Shown here piece after piece: positions 23,058 through 37,554 of a DNA stretch of 64,000 nucleotides. Below the pieces are notes generated by a model, which saw nothing but the letters and a program-made list of their open reading frames with translations, searched no databases and was not told where the DNA came from. A program made the translations under genes and the position numbers. The stretch comes from Megamerina dolium (lineage: Eukaryota; Arthropoda; Insecta; Diptera; Megamerinidae). The DNA is taken from NCBI GenBank assembly GCA_963854835.1, contig OY978529.1, positions 11,244,775-11,308,774 of the forward strand. The letters are read 5' to 3'. Within the stretch, counting starts at the first letter, position 1, and each line of letters starts with the position of its first letter.

Positions 23058-24495
23058 TGCCAAACATGCGAACAAACGTGTTACAAACACGAATTTACAA
23101 ACTCAATATACCCTTAATCCTTTTTTGTTGTTGTCCGTGTGTGTGAGTGGGCTTGTGCGGTTATAATGAACCAAATGTTGGTCCGAAATACCTGTTGATT
23201 ACCCACAATTTTTTATTATCTACGAAACATACTCTTCGTAAGAGTCCAATGGGAGATTAACTGGATTGGCATCCGAGCCCTGTTATACGTAAGGAATCTA
23301 AGGATTATATTCCGTTTGGTTCTTGCCAAGCCCTACAAAGCCCGAAGGCAGGCAAGTCCATGCTTGTATATAGTTCAATCACGTGAGTGTGGTGAATTTC
23401 TCAAATCCTTTTGCTTAGAAGCACCCATACGAATGAATGTTTATTGGATGTTTGACGATGAGCGGCTATGATAAAAGACGGAGCATTTTTTGCTTCTATC
23501 GATTATTTCCATCCATTCAACTTTCACAGTTGAATTTTTGAATGGATTGAGAGTAGATGTAGTCTTTTTATTTTTCGCTCAATTGAAATGTTTATTTTTA
23601 TTTCTTTCGATAATCGTTAATCAAAATACTGACTATTGTTATCGATCAATTTTCGCCATCTTCTTGGTATATCGATTATTCCGAATATGGCCTACAAATT
23701 AATAGAATATAGTATGAAGATGCAGCGTTGCCCGTTTCACCAAAGATATGTGTGGACTCTCGTTGTCCCGCGGAAGACAACACCCCGCAATTTCGTAAAT
23801 TCTAGTCGCGTTTGCTTGATTATTTCGCTAAGTTTATTAGTTGTTTAAGTTAGTGTTCCGAATCTATCCTTTGGCTATGTTAGAGCTGCTCGTAATGGAT
23901 AACTCCATTCCATTCACCCAACAATTCGTGATTCTTCTTCTTATTATTATTCGTTAATCTTGGCTTTGCAATTGTCTCTAGCGTATCGCCTGATCGCCTC
24001 TTCCGTACGTTCTTACCACCGGAGACCACTCACTACTGAATTTCAGAAATGCAATCGTGTAAGTCACTTACTTCATGTGTCATGCACTTATCGAGCTTCT
24101 TAACGAATCCGGATGCATCCAAATGATTTGAACCAGGTTTCTCAGCAAACTTTAGCTCCTCTTTTTCATACAATAATTATTGATTTTATACAATTATTTT
24201 CCGACTTTTTCCGTGACTGGAAGGCCAGACCGAAGTGCATATTTGCCTTTGCCTCTTTGCCTCTATTGAAATAAAGCTAAAATTGCACGAACTTCTCATT
24301 AGAATACTCCATTTTCAAAGGCACACAACTCTTCAACTGTTAAATCATATTACTCACTTTCTTCACAGAAAATATGCTTTGAAATGTCACTCTTAAAATG
24401 CAATATTGTCCTGTTATTACCAGAAATAATTGAGTAAAGTGACACTGTACCAAAAATACTGCATTCATTTAGACTTGATCTTGTAATAACTTTTT
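23058..24495. other. Non-coding interval, nothing recognised
   Basis: AT-rich sequence ending in a long A-run (24500-24520) that belongs to the next SINE. No coding or repeat family was recognised. Confidence 0.4.
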
Positions 24496-24498
24496 CAA

Positions 24499-24828
24499 TA
24501 AAAAAAAAAAAAAAAAAAAATGCGGCACATAAAGCCCCGAAGGACTCTTTGGCGGAGCTTCTCTTCCATTACTACACGTTAAATTTTGGACAGTATTAGA
24601 AGGACCATTGTAACATCACTTTTTCTGATCTTTGTCACAGAGGTCTTTTAGAAGCTTTTCCATAGCAAATTGTTACTGCCGGAAGAATTGCCAATTGCTT
24701 GCCGACAGGTGGATATCGTTCGAAAGAAAAATCTTTTCGATATTAAATTTTGTTGTGCTTCAGTCGGGGATTGAACCCACGACCTATAGATCAGAAGACC
24801 AACGAACTAACCACTGTGACACGCTACC
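24499..24828 (-). repeat. tRNA-derived SINE, copy 4
   Basis: The reverse complement shows box B GGGTTCAATCCCC and a mutated box A region (CACAGTGGTTAGT), the body with TTTCTTTCGAACGATATCC, and the GAGTCCTTCGGGGC ending with a long A/T tail on the left. It lies against an unclassified dispersed repeat on its right. Confidence 0.85.
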
Positions 24829-24849
24829 AATCTTTTTCTTTTATTTCCA

Positions 24850-25330
24850 CTTATTTATATGGGAGCTACATTAAGAAGTAGGCGTGGATCATCAGTTTTT
24901 TCAAGGAATAATTTCTGTTTATAATACTAATCCACACCTAAAATATGGTTGTCTTAGGCAAAGTATTTTATAAGTTATGGGGGTTTTAAAGTTTAAGATA
25001 ATTCCGCGACTTTGTATGGGTGCGCTGGTTTCTCGCAAATATATTACGAAGCTACTATAAAAAGTAGGCTTGGCGTGGATATAGTAAGTGAGTTCTGGCA
25101 ACTTAAAGATTTAAAATATTCCGAGGTTAATCGCTTTGAATGATCGGTGAGGGCATGGCAGTTGATCGATCATGCCTAATATCAATTCCCTCCGTACGTT
25201 TGGATCATAAGTTGCTTACGAAAATTTTGTCAAAATAGCTCAATATTTGTTCAAGTTATCGTGCAAACGGAGTAACATCGTTAAATCGAAAATTTAGGCG
25301 ACGCCGATCAGGAACATCTACGGTTTTCTA
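24850..25330 (-). repeat. Unclassified dispersed repeat, copy A
   Basis: On the minus strand this resembles parts of 42340-43870: the order AGCTCCCATATAAA, GCCTACTTCTTAATG, AACTTTGTATGGG-type blocks and a GATCGGT/CCTCCGTACG/GGATCAT block near 25140-25210. No ORF. See the larger copy at 42340-43870. Confidence 0.6.
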
Positions 25331-25348
25331 TATCTTGAAATGAATATA

Positions 25349-25860
25349 CCTTGTATATGAAATTATCGTTTTTTAATAAAAATAAAACGCTTAATTTAAA
25401 GTGAGAAGATAAAAATATTTTTGTTCAAAGTATTGGCCATCGTTTTCTACACATATTTACCACTTTTCAAGCAATTTGTGGATACCACGTCAAAAAAAAA
25501 ATTGATCGTCTTTTGATGAACACCATTTAGAGACCCAATTTTGCAGTTCTTCAGATGTTTTGAAGTGCTGTTCCTTAAGTGCGTGATCCATCAATGAAAA
25601 CAAGTGGTAATCAGAAGAAGCCAAGTCTGGTGAATACGACGGGTGGGGTAACAAATCCCAGCTAAGAGATTTGTTCGTATCCTGAACCGGTTTAGCAAAA
25701 TTACCTTACCGTATCTTCTGGCCCATTCTGGTTGTCGGTAGCGAACAGTATTAACAGTTTCACCAGGTTTCAGAAGCTCATGGTACACGAAACCTTTCTG
25801 ATCCCACCAAATACACAGCATTCTGTTTTTTTCCAAAGCGATCCAAATCGATACAAAGTC
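25349..25860 (-). mobile_element. mariner C-terminal relic
   Basis: The minus strand encodes MLCIWWDQKGFVYHELLKPG, TVNTVRYRQPEWARR and, in other frames, a DLLPHPSYSPDLA-like stretch. The left edge is a mariner-type end: TA at 25347-25348, then CCTTGTATATGAAATTATCG. The same family, in the other orientation, lies at 47270-47846; both keep only the C-terminal half. Confidence 0.78.
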
Positions 25861-25861
25861 G

Positions 25862-25965
25862 CGGGATTATCTTAAACTTTATAGATTAGTATTATAGCCT
25901 GAAATTATTCCTCGAAAAGGGAATAATTAAGTCGGGGTATAATTAGGTCGGCTTCGGCCGACTGT
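25862..25965 (+). repeat. Unclassified dispersed repeat, copy B (terminal piece)
   Basis: It matches 43600-43860: GCGGGATTATCTTAAAC, TTAGTATTATAGCCTGAAAT, and the terminal GGTATAATTAGGTCGGC ... GCCGACTGTAAGG. It is opposite in orientation to copy A, so the mariner relic sits between inverted copies. Confidence 0.65.
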
Positions 25966-26979
25966 AAGGTAATTTTAAAATTGTTCTTTAGCTTATATAA
26001 ACAAAAGTTCCAGATTTTCCAAGTGTCTTTGAAGATTTCATTAAATTAATAAACAACAATTACACAACAGATCAAAGCTATAACCCAAATTATAAAGAAT
26101 GAATTTAATCGTATACGTTCAAGGCTAAAATGAAGAAGAAAAGTTGCTTGGAGTTTAAATTTTATGACAAAGAAAAAAAAAAACAAATTGACGTTATGAG
26201 AATAAGATGTAATTTGGTGCATCAATGATATTTTTGAATAAAATGTAGTGCTCATCGAGAATTTTTAATGAAATAAATTATCTGCAAATCGGCAACCATA
26301 TGAATCCACTTTTTTGTTCGTTATTGAATTATTCTGTCACGACGAAAGTTGACATTAACTGGATCAAATAGCTATTTTGCAAAATCATTTATTCTTCACA
26401 CCATACAAATTATCATTAACATTAACTGTACAGACAATCAGTTGAGTGGGGGTTGAATGTGTATATGAGTGTGTGCAAAATAAAGGATAATGTTGCCACA
26501 CCAATGCTGCATTGGCATTTACGAAATGATTGAATTCACCTTATTGTTGGGACAATAGACAATCCAGTGCCGCACCAAAACCCCAAAATCACCTCGAGCA
26601 CGCCTTAAAGTGAAGACAAAAAAAGCAACCAAACGCAACTATGTAGGCACATACAATACATACAATGTATAATTAAATACATTGAAACATATGTATACGT
26701 ACGTACTAAAACAGAAACAATACCAAAGTAAATGTTGCAAAAAAAAAAAAAAAAAATTATTATTGCCATTCTGTTGCATTCTATAGTTGGTACCCATATA
26801 ATCGACGTTGTATTCTCCACAAATAGGTCGTAATCCCGGCAGCTGAGGGCATGAGTTGAGTGTAGGCAGACCTGCAGTGGTTTTGGTAACTGCTATTGCT
26901 CGTGGGTGGGAACCCATCCATACCTTTCCACGAAAAAAATAATAGTAACAACGCCCACTATTCGCCGAGAACTTTGCAG

Positions 26980-27011
<32 letters not shown>

Positions 27012-27610
27012 TCAAAGATATTAGCGAAGCTAAACCGAGCAAAATCATCAGCTGCGCATCATTCACATTTATGTACGACTACAAATATACACACATGCCC
27101 ATGTACATATGTATGTATTTATGTCTTATATGTATTTTGTAGAAATATACGTGCCGTTTTTATTCATTTAACGTTCATCAATGCTGCTGACTGCCAACTA
27201 TTGCCATATACACTATCTTAACATATACATATATATAATATACATATATTGTAGTATATGTATGATGCATACACTCATACTCGTACATATGTATGTACAT
27301 ACAAATCTGTTGTTACCTCATATAAAGCTGAAGTTCAATCACAAGCCGCGGGGCATTTGCCAAACCTTCTTCTTTCTCCTCCTAGTTTTCGATTACAACT
27401 TCTTCGCGATTTGACGGTGACCCGCTGTTGTTGTTGATGATGATGCTGATGATGATGCTGATGGTTGTGCCACGGAAAGAAACATTCACCCACGTCTGAG
27501 TGACATAGCGCCGCACAGTGGGACAGACTAAACGCTTTCAAAAATGCATTTTTGTCGAGTCGGCTGGCTTAGGATGTTGAAAATGTTCAGCAATACATTC
27601 CAAATAACTA
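25966..27610. other. Non-coding interval with simple repeats
   Basis: No gene is supported. It holds an A-run at 26738-26756, a GACAAC/CAACGA run at 26978-27010, TATA/ATGT repeats at 27090-27300 and a GAT/GTT run at 27425-27460. Confidence 0.5.
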
Positions 27611-27619
27611 TTCATTTGT

Positions 27620-28140
27620 GAAAAGTCACCGTGCATGGAGAGAAAAAGATAGAAAGACAGCATAAAACGTTTGTCAATCCGGTTGAAATATTGCAAGTCA
27701 ATATTGAGACATCTTCAACTGGTGCACTAACGGGCTATAGTTATCGATTTTTTGATTTTTTATGCCGATTGTTCCTGCAAGTGGTATGCATCATGCCTGG
27801 TTTCAACAAGACGCCACATACAGTTCAAACCACAGCCGATTCCACATTCATGTTGGGATGCTTGACGTCAAAGGAATTATGTCAACGAGCCAGGAAATAG
27901 CCACCATATCTGCCGAAGCACTGGCCAATATGTTAGAGAATGTCCGAAAATGAGCCGACGGCTGGTGACACGCTGCACCATCTTGGGGAAAGAGTACTTT
28001 CTTGTTCTTCATACGGGCCCGTTTTTCGCAACTTCCTCCTTCAAATGCAACAGTTGGAACTTGTAATGATCTCTACTGATGCTCCTGGCTTTTTCAAGGT
28101 AGTCGATGAACGAAATTCTATGCACATCTCACATCTCTGA
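27620..28140 (+). mobile_element. DD41D (rosa-like) transposon relic
   Basis: Plus-strand frames give AWFQQDATYSSNHSRFHIHV (second Asp region) and TISAEALANMLENVRK followed by a broken C-terminal tail. The catalytic third-Asp region is deleted. It is short and badly decayed. Confidence 0.5.
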
Positions 28141-28575
28141 TGCGCAAATATTGATATAAAATGAAACCAATCCGTTCCTTCGATAATTTAAAGGGTGTCA
28201 GCTATCTCTTTCAGCTTTACTTTACGGTTTGCCAAAACGACGATTTTTCTCGACTTTTTAGATGTTTTCCGGTATCACCACCTCTATTGAGGGATCAGAG
28301 CCACTTCTCACTTTTTTGCGATGGAGTCCAAATGATTCTTATCAAGAAAATCGTGTTGTTTTCCATCAACACACGAAATTCCTTTGAAACCATTGTTTTG
28401 AAAATCACAAAAGTAACATTACTGAAGCCACTGTTACTTGTGAACTGTCGAGAAATTTTTACAGGTATTGTCTGAAGGTAAGGTAAGGTTTGAAGTGGCG
28501 TCACCTACAGACATGTTCGAAATAATAAGAACAACCATACTGAAGAAGTGAATTGTTGCTTAAATTTTTTCCATT

Positions 28576-29086
28576 AGTGCTGTGGCTCAGTGGTTAGTGT
28601 GTTGGCCTTCTGATCTGTAGGTCGTGGTTCAATCCCCGGCTCATGCATAATAAATTTAATATCGAAAAGATTTTTCTTTCGAACGGTACCCACCTGTCGG
28701 CAAGCAATTGGCAATTCTTCCGACAGTAACAACTTGCCATGAAAAGCTTCTAAAAGAACTCTGTGACAAAGCTCAGAAAAAGTGATGTCGCAAGGGTTCT
28801 GCCGTTCGGAACCGGCTAAAATAAGTAGGTCCCTTCTAATAAAAAATAAAAATAAATATGTGGCACTTAAAGCCCCAAAGGGCTCATTGGCCGAGCTTCT
28901 CTTCCATTACTGTTGTGCGTCAATTTTTGGACAATATTAGAAGGGACCTACTTATTTTAGCCGGTTCCGAACGGCAGAACCCTTGGGGTCCCTTCTAATA
29001 CTGTCTAAAATTTAACACGCACAACAGTAATTGAAGAGAAGCTTCGGGGCTTTAAGTGCCACATATTAATTAATTAATTAATTTTA
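28576..29086 (+). repeat. tRNA-derived SINE, copy 5, interrupted
   Basis: The outer SINE is in + orientation: box A GTGGCTCAGTGGTTAG, box B GTGGTTCAATCCCC, full body to GTAGGTCCCTTCTAATA at 28841. It resumes at 29001 and ends GGGGCTTTAAGTGCCACATA plus ATTA repeats. TTTCCATT flanks it at about 28568-28575 and 29087-29094, possibly the target duplication within the Tc1 arm. Confidence 0.88.
28842..28986 (-). repeat. tRNA-derived SINE, copy 6, nested in copy 5
   Basis: A 145-bp 5'-truncated SINE 3' half in reverse orientation (tail AAAAATAAAAATAAATATG on the left). It is flanked by a perfect 14-bp duplication of host SINE sequence, GGTCCCTTCTAATA, at 28828-28841 and 28987-29000. The truncation and TSD show LINE-style target-primed insertion. 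Confidence 0.92.
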
Positions 29087-29429
29087 TTTCCATTTTTTTT
29101 TTCTCAAATATTTATACACACTATAAGGTTTTAAAAAAATAAAAAAATATACATATGTCCAAGAAAATAATGTCGAGAAAATAAGAACAAAACATAAGAA
29201 CAAAATCAATTTCCCGTTATCGGCACAAATTTTTGGAAACCTGCTTTTTATAGTTTGTTGGTGAATTGTAATATTGCATTTTGAGTGTGAATTTTGACCG
29301 ATAAATAAGTGATTGTGCGGCGTAAATTGATTAAAAAAATGCTTTCGGAAGAAAAAACGTTCTCTTTTATAAGAGAGCTTCTTGGAGTTTGTAACGGGAT
29401 GATAACCAATTCCTAACCTGAAAGCGCAC

Positions 29430-30079
29430 AGCCCTAGAAAAGTACCACTACTCAAACCAGTTCACTTAAAATGTAGGCTTGAATTTGCCAAAAAGTTCAT
29501 AAATGAGCCTGTGACAGTTTGGCGTAATATTTTGTGGACGGATGAGACTAAGGTCGTGCAATTTGACTGCGGCAAAGAAAAACAATATGTTAGACGTCGT
29601 CCTAACCAACAATTCAACGCCAAATACACAGCGAAGACTATAAGCAATTGGGGCCTCAGGCTGACGCTGTGGGGATGTTTTTCATCGAATGGTGTTGGAC
29701 CTCTAGTAAGGATCACTGGCAATATGGATGCTATTTATTATGTTAACAATATTTTAGAGGATGCAGCATGCCACTGCGATGAGTTTATCAACAGGATAAC
29801 GACCCAAAGCACACCTCAAAAAGAGCAAAGGAGTTGTTTCGCAGCAAAAACATCAAGGTAATGAATTGGCCGGCACAGTCGCCGGACCTTAATCCAATCG
29901 AGCACCTCTGGATGGATGTGAAAAAAGGAGTAAGCCGAAAAATTCTGAAGAATTATGGAATGCAGCAAAAAATACCTTGGGAAAATATTCCCCTCTCTAG
30001 ATGCCGCGCTCTTGTGTCTTCTCTGCCTTCCAGATGTGCTGAAGTGATCAAAAATCGAGGAGGAGCGACTTCATATTAG
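29430..30079 (+). pseudogene. Tc1-like transposase pseudogene (DD34E)
   Basis: The remnant runs from KPVHLKCRLEFAKKFI through ILWTDETKVVQFDCG (first catalytic Asp) and LRLTLWGCFSSNGVGPLVRI. Near 29785 a frameshift moves QQDNDPKHTSKRAKELF into another frame, ending QSPDLNPIEHLWMDVKKGVS. Spacing from the second Asp to Glu is 34 residues, diagnostic of DD34E Tc1-like enzymes. The N-terminal paired-type DNA-binding domain is absent and the copy cannot encode an active enzyme. Confidence 0.88.
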
Positions 30080-30309
30080 ATGTAAAGCCCAATTTGTGCA
30101 TTTGACTGCGATAACAAATCTTCTTATAATTTGTTTATGTTTTGTTCTTATTTTTTCCAACAGGTCATTTACGATCCCAGACAACAAAATTAACGGTTTA
30201 CAAAATTCAGGGTGCACTGGGTGCATTGGACATATATTTGGAAAAAATTTAAACAACAATTCACTTCTTCAGTATGTTTGTTCTTATTATTTCGAACACG
30301 TCTGTATGT

Positions 30310-33820
<3,511 letters not shown>

Positions 33821-33823
33821 ATA

Positions 33824-35032
33824 CCAGGTGTACAAGCTTAAATTCGCTGTTTACTCGTAGATGGCGCTAGTGAGCATATTGAGCTATTATTGATTGTGCA
33901 TACTTATTTTTATGAGTTCGACATCAATTAGTAAACATCATCAGTGATTTCATACAACAACATACATTTTCCTCGTATAATCATGTCCAGTTCCGTGCCA
34001 GAAAAATAGCATATGCGGGAAGCTCTACTTTTTTTCTTCAATTTGAAGAAGTCTGCTGCTGAGTCGCATCGAATGCTTGTGGAGGCCTATGGTGACAGTG
34101 CGCTATCGGAAACCACATGCAGAGACTGGTTTCGTCGGTTCAAAGAATGCCATTTTGACTTGAGTGACAAGAAGCGTGAAAATGGACTCAGAAAAGTTGA
34201 GGACCATGATTTGCAGGCTTTTTTGGATGAGGATGATACCCAATCGCAAAAAATGCTTGCCGAACAGTTAGGTGTTACTCAACAAGCCATTTCCATACGT
34301 TTACGAGCCATGAGGAAGGTTCAAAAATTTAGAAAATGGGTACACCATGAATTGAACGATAGGCAGATGGAGCGACGCCAAAACACATGCGAAATCTTGC
34401 TTGCTAAACAAAAAAAGAAAGTCGTTTCTGCATCTTGTGGTGACTTGCGATGTAAAGTGGATATACTTTGAGAATACTAAACGAAAAAAAATTGTGGGTC
34501 GATCCCGGCCAACCAGCAACGTCTTCTCCAAAAGCAAATCGCTTTGGAGGCAAGACGATGCTGTGCATTTGGTGGGATCAGCAGGGTGTCATCTACTACG
34601 AGCTGTTGAAACCTGGTGAAACTGTCAATGCTCACCGCCAGCACCAACAACTAGTGAAATTGCGTCGTGATTTGGATGAAAAAAAGGCCTGGTTATGAAC
34701 AAAGACATGAGAAGCTGATTTTTCTCCACGACAACGCCCCATCGCACACGTCAAAACTGATCAATTGGGAGGTGCTACCTCATCCCGCTTATTCACCAGA
34801 CCTGGCCCCTTCTGACTATCACCTGTTTTCGTCGATGGGTCACGCGCTCGCCGAACAGCATTTCGATTCGTATGAAGACGTCGGAAAATGGCTTGACAAA
34901 TTGCCCATGAGATGGGAAAAATATATAGCCAGTGAGGGTAAATACTTTGAATAAATTAATTTTTGGCTTTCTATGAAAAAAAATGTGTTTTTTTTTTACA
35001 GAAAAACAGCGGATTTAAGCTTATACACCTGG
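33824..35032 (+). mobile_element. mariner, Mos1-like (mauritiana type), both ends present
   Basis: 1,209 bp between TA at 33822-33823 and 35033-35034. The inverted ends are CCAGGTGTACAAGCTTAAAT and the complement of CCAGGTGTATAAGCTTAAAT. Transposase (from ATG 33983) is pseudogenised: stop after MSSSVPEK, a frameshift near 34415 (AKQKKK), another near 34690, and two small in-frame losses near HTSKL and KWLDK. Recognisable blocks: FFFNLKKSAAESHRMLVEAY, FLDEDDTQSQKMLAEQLGVT, IWWDQQGVIYYELLKPGETV, YSPDLAPSDYHLFSSMGHAL, ending EGKYFE. A sister copy lies at 50265-53092. Confidence 0.95.
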
Positions 35033-35039
35033 TATATTC

Positions 35040-35700
35040 GTTTATAAACGAGATATCGTAAACGTTATCTCAAATTATGAACAAAAACGCATGCATTCTC
35101 GTATCGAAAATGAGCTCAAATTCGACATTTTTTTTTTTTTTTTTGAGAAGAGTAAGGAAAAACCATTGTTTTTCATTAAAGATATTTTAACAATATATAA
35201 TTTCTGCAAAATAGCGAAAGCTACGATAAAGAGTTATTTTTAACCTAACCTAACCTAATGCATAAATGCTTTCAAAGTAAGCTATCAATTCAGCTATCAT
35301 TTCATTTATTTTATTTTCATTTATAGAAATTGATTTTTATTTTCTCATAATATAAACAATAACACACTGACATGTCACCTGTCACCTATAAGTGGTATAT
35401 ATTTTTTGTCTTCATTGACCCATAGTGAAAATTTCCGGAAAATATTTTTATGGAAGACTTTAACCCTTGGCCTCCTCATAAATGTTGACTTTTGTGTTAG
35501 TTTTTGGAAAAAAGCCAAATGACATGGGTGGTAGTTATAGGGTTAAAATATTCCAAGAAAATAATCCTCGGAAAATTTTTTTTTCCTAACCACCACAGTT
35601 GTTAATTATTCGACTTTTGAAAGCTAGTTGAAAGGCTATTAGGGAATGTTAAATTTCTTTATATATGACTTTAACATTGCACGATTTAATTTAAGTGAGT
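35040..35700. other. Non-coding interval
   Basis: AT-rich DNA with T-runs. TAACCTAACCTAACCTAATG at about 35242-35261 resembles the end of SINE copy 2. No gene is supported. Confidence 0.4.
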
Positions 35701-35703
35701 GCC

Positions 35704-36829
35704 TCTGATTCTACCCCCCCTAATGAAATACTTTTCCACCATAAAATTAACGCCGTTAAAAAAAAAACAAATAAACTGTTCCTTTAGAAAGGTGTAGCGG
35801 ACTCTAAAGCTAACGGAGTATTAACGAAATTAAATTTTCATTAAGGCTTAAAACTTCCCCATAGAAAGCAGGTTTTTTTAAAGAAGGAAAAGCATCGAAA
35901 ATTTCCTCTGTTTAACTAGTAGAGACATCTGTCATTTGGTCGGAGAACACGCTGAGGGAAGGTTACTCATATGTCATATTGTTCTAATTGACCGTTTCTG
36001 GCCGTAATCGTATTGCAAAGTGCTTTTAATTAGGCAAATCTTATGTTACACTAAATCTTGATGAGATTGAAGTTATTCTTAATACTCTCGGTTTTCTAGT
36101 TTGGCAAATATATATCCGAGTTGTTCTCCATCGGTAACAGAGTGGGCTGAGTCACTCACCAATTGTTTCACAAGGAACCAAAAGGGACCAGTTTCTATCC
36201 ATTAAAGTACAATTTAAGTCAACCGGATATTTCCTGGATATTTTTGCTTGCTAAACAAATGAGTACAACCATGAGCTGTACGAGCTGTATGCCGATATTG
36301 ACATAGTAAAGCGCATCAAAATCCAGCGGCTGCGCTGGCTAGGTCATGTCGAGCGAATGGAAGAACACGCTCCAGCTAAGAAGGTGTTATATTCGGAACC
36401 CGCTGGAGGACGACGCAAAAGAGGAAGACCAAATCTCCGGTGGAAAGACCAAGTACTGGAGAACCTGACGGCGCTTGGAATTTCTAACTGGCGCCAGCTA
36501 GCGAAGAACAGAGATGGCTGGCGAAGCATATTATTTTCGGCCTAAATCGATATTCGGTTGTTATGGCCACATAAGTAAGTAAGTAAGTAAACAAATGAGT
36601 AACAAAAGATACTTGAGAATTACCGTTAAGGAATCAAAATCTGCTATAGAAACTGCTTTCAAAAATTTTATATTTACGGGTAGATATTAACCCTTATTGA
36701 AAATTTCACTTTGTTATTACTCCTTTGATTTTAGAGTTAACTGCACACTTTTAAAGGAACAGTTTATTGGTTTTTTAATGGATTTAATTTTGTAATGGAA
36801 AAATGTTTCATTAAGGGGGTAGAATCAGA
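35704..36829. mobile_element. Foldback-type element with ~150-bp inverted arms
   Basis: Left arm (35704-35860) and right arm (36680-36829) are inverted relatives: TCTGATTCTACCCCC, AATGAAA, AATAAACTGTTCCTTT and AAATTTTCA occur in the same order when one arm is complemented. The interior has no ORF of its own and contains an RTE insertion (36266-36587). Flanking target duplication is not clear. Family unknown. Confidence 0.7.
36266..36587 (+). mobile_element. 5'-truncated RTE-type LINE with 14-bp target duplication
   Basis: C-terminal RTE coding: YELYADIDIVKRIKIQRLRW, GHVERMEEHAPAKK, GRPNLRWKDQ, then WRQLAKNRDGWRSILFSA and a TAAG tail. It is flanked by the perfect 14-bp repeat TAAACAAATGAGTA at 36252-36265 and 36588-36601. 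The C-terminal frame is uninterrupted over 95+ residues, so insertion was fairly recent. Confidence 0.92.
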
Positions 36830-37123
36830 AGAACAGCATTTAATTTTTTAAGGGTTGATGCAATGTCAAAGGAATTGTAGCACTGCCTAATAACTTTTCG
36901 GACAATTAACAACTGGGCTATGATAAAAAAAAAACCATTTTGGTGATTCTAAAAGGATTAAGGAAAAAAATTGTGTTTTTTCTCGAGAACTTTTTCACAT
37001 AATCTTTCAAACTAGGGGTGAAATTTTGATACTTTTTTCCATGATCCACCCCAGTGTACACATGTTTCATATTTTCGGTCAACTTGAAGTTATGGCTTTA
37101 TGCGATCTTATGAATCACCTAAA
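36830..37123. other. Non-coding spacer
   Basis: AT-rich DNA between the foldback element and the next SINE; nothing recognised. Confidence 0.4.
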
Positions 37124-37135
37124 TATATCCCAATA

Positions 37136-37509
37136 AAATAAAAAAAAAAAAAATATGTGGCACTTAAAGCCCCAAAGGGCTCATTGGCCGAGCTTCTCTT
37201 CCATTACTGTTGCGCGTCTTAAATTTTGGACAGTATTAGAATGGACCTACTTATTTTAGCCGGTTCCGAACGGCAGAACACTTGTGACATCACTTTTTCT
37301 GAGCTTTGTCACAGAGTTCTTTTTTTTTAGTAGCTTTTTCATGGCAAGTTGTTACTGTCGGAAGAATTGCCAATTGCTTGCCGACAGGTGGGTACCGTTC
37401 GAAAGAAAAATCTGTTCGATATTAAATTTGTTATGCATCAGCCGGGTATTGAACCACGACCTACAGATCAGAAGGCGAACACACTAACCACTGAGTTACG
37501 GCACCTAGC
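37136..37509 (-). repeat. tRNA-derived SINE, copy 7, with 12-bp target duplication
   Basis: Near-full-length reverse copy. Its 5' end lies at right (complement GGTGCCGTAACTCAGTGG, box A slightly mutated; box B GTGGTTCAATACCC) and its 3' tail is an A/T-rich run on the left. It is flanked by TATATCCCAATA at 37124-37135 and 37510-37521. Confidence 0.92.
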
Positions 37510-37554
37510 TATATCCCAATACAAGTAAATTTTATCTGAAAGAGTGTTTTTATA

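Larger units (their letters stand above)
28508..30304 (+). mobile_element. Tc1-like element (DD34E) carrying nested SINEs
   Basis: It is bounded by TA at 28506-28507 and 30305-30306. The inverted ends are at least 65 bp: CAGACATGTTCGAAATAATA on the left, and the complement of CAGACGTGTTCGAAATAATA on the right. An inner repeat, AAAATAAGAACAAAACATAA (left about 29181-29200, right complement about 30130-30150), gives an IR/DR-style layout. The left arm is interrupted by SINE sequence from about 28576 to 29086. The transposase is only a C-terminal remnant. Confidence 0.9.

Noticed and set aside
24240..24260. Short tandem GCCTTTGCCTCTTTGCCTC as a possible CRISPR-like or regulatory repeat
   Set aside because: Only three imperfect 6-8 bp units; no spacer structure.
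36266..36587. Small GRP-rich open frame as a host DNA-binding protein
   Set aside because: It is the C-terminus of an RTE LINE with a TAAG tail and a 14-bp target duplication, repeated at two other sites.
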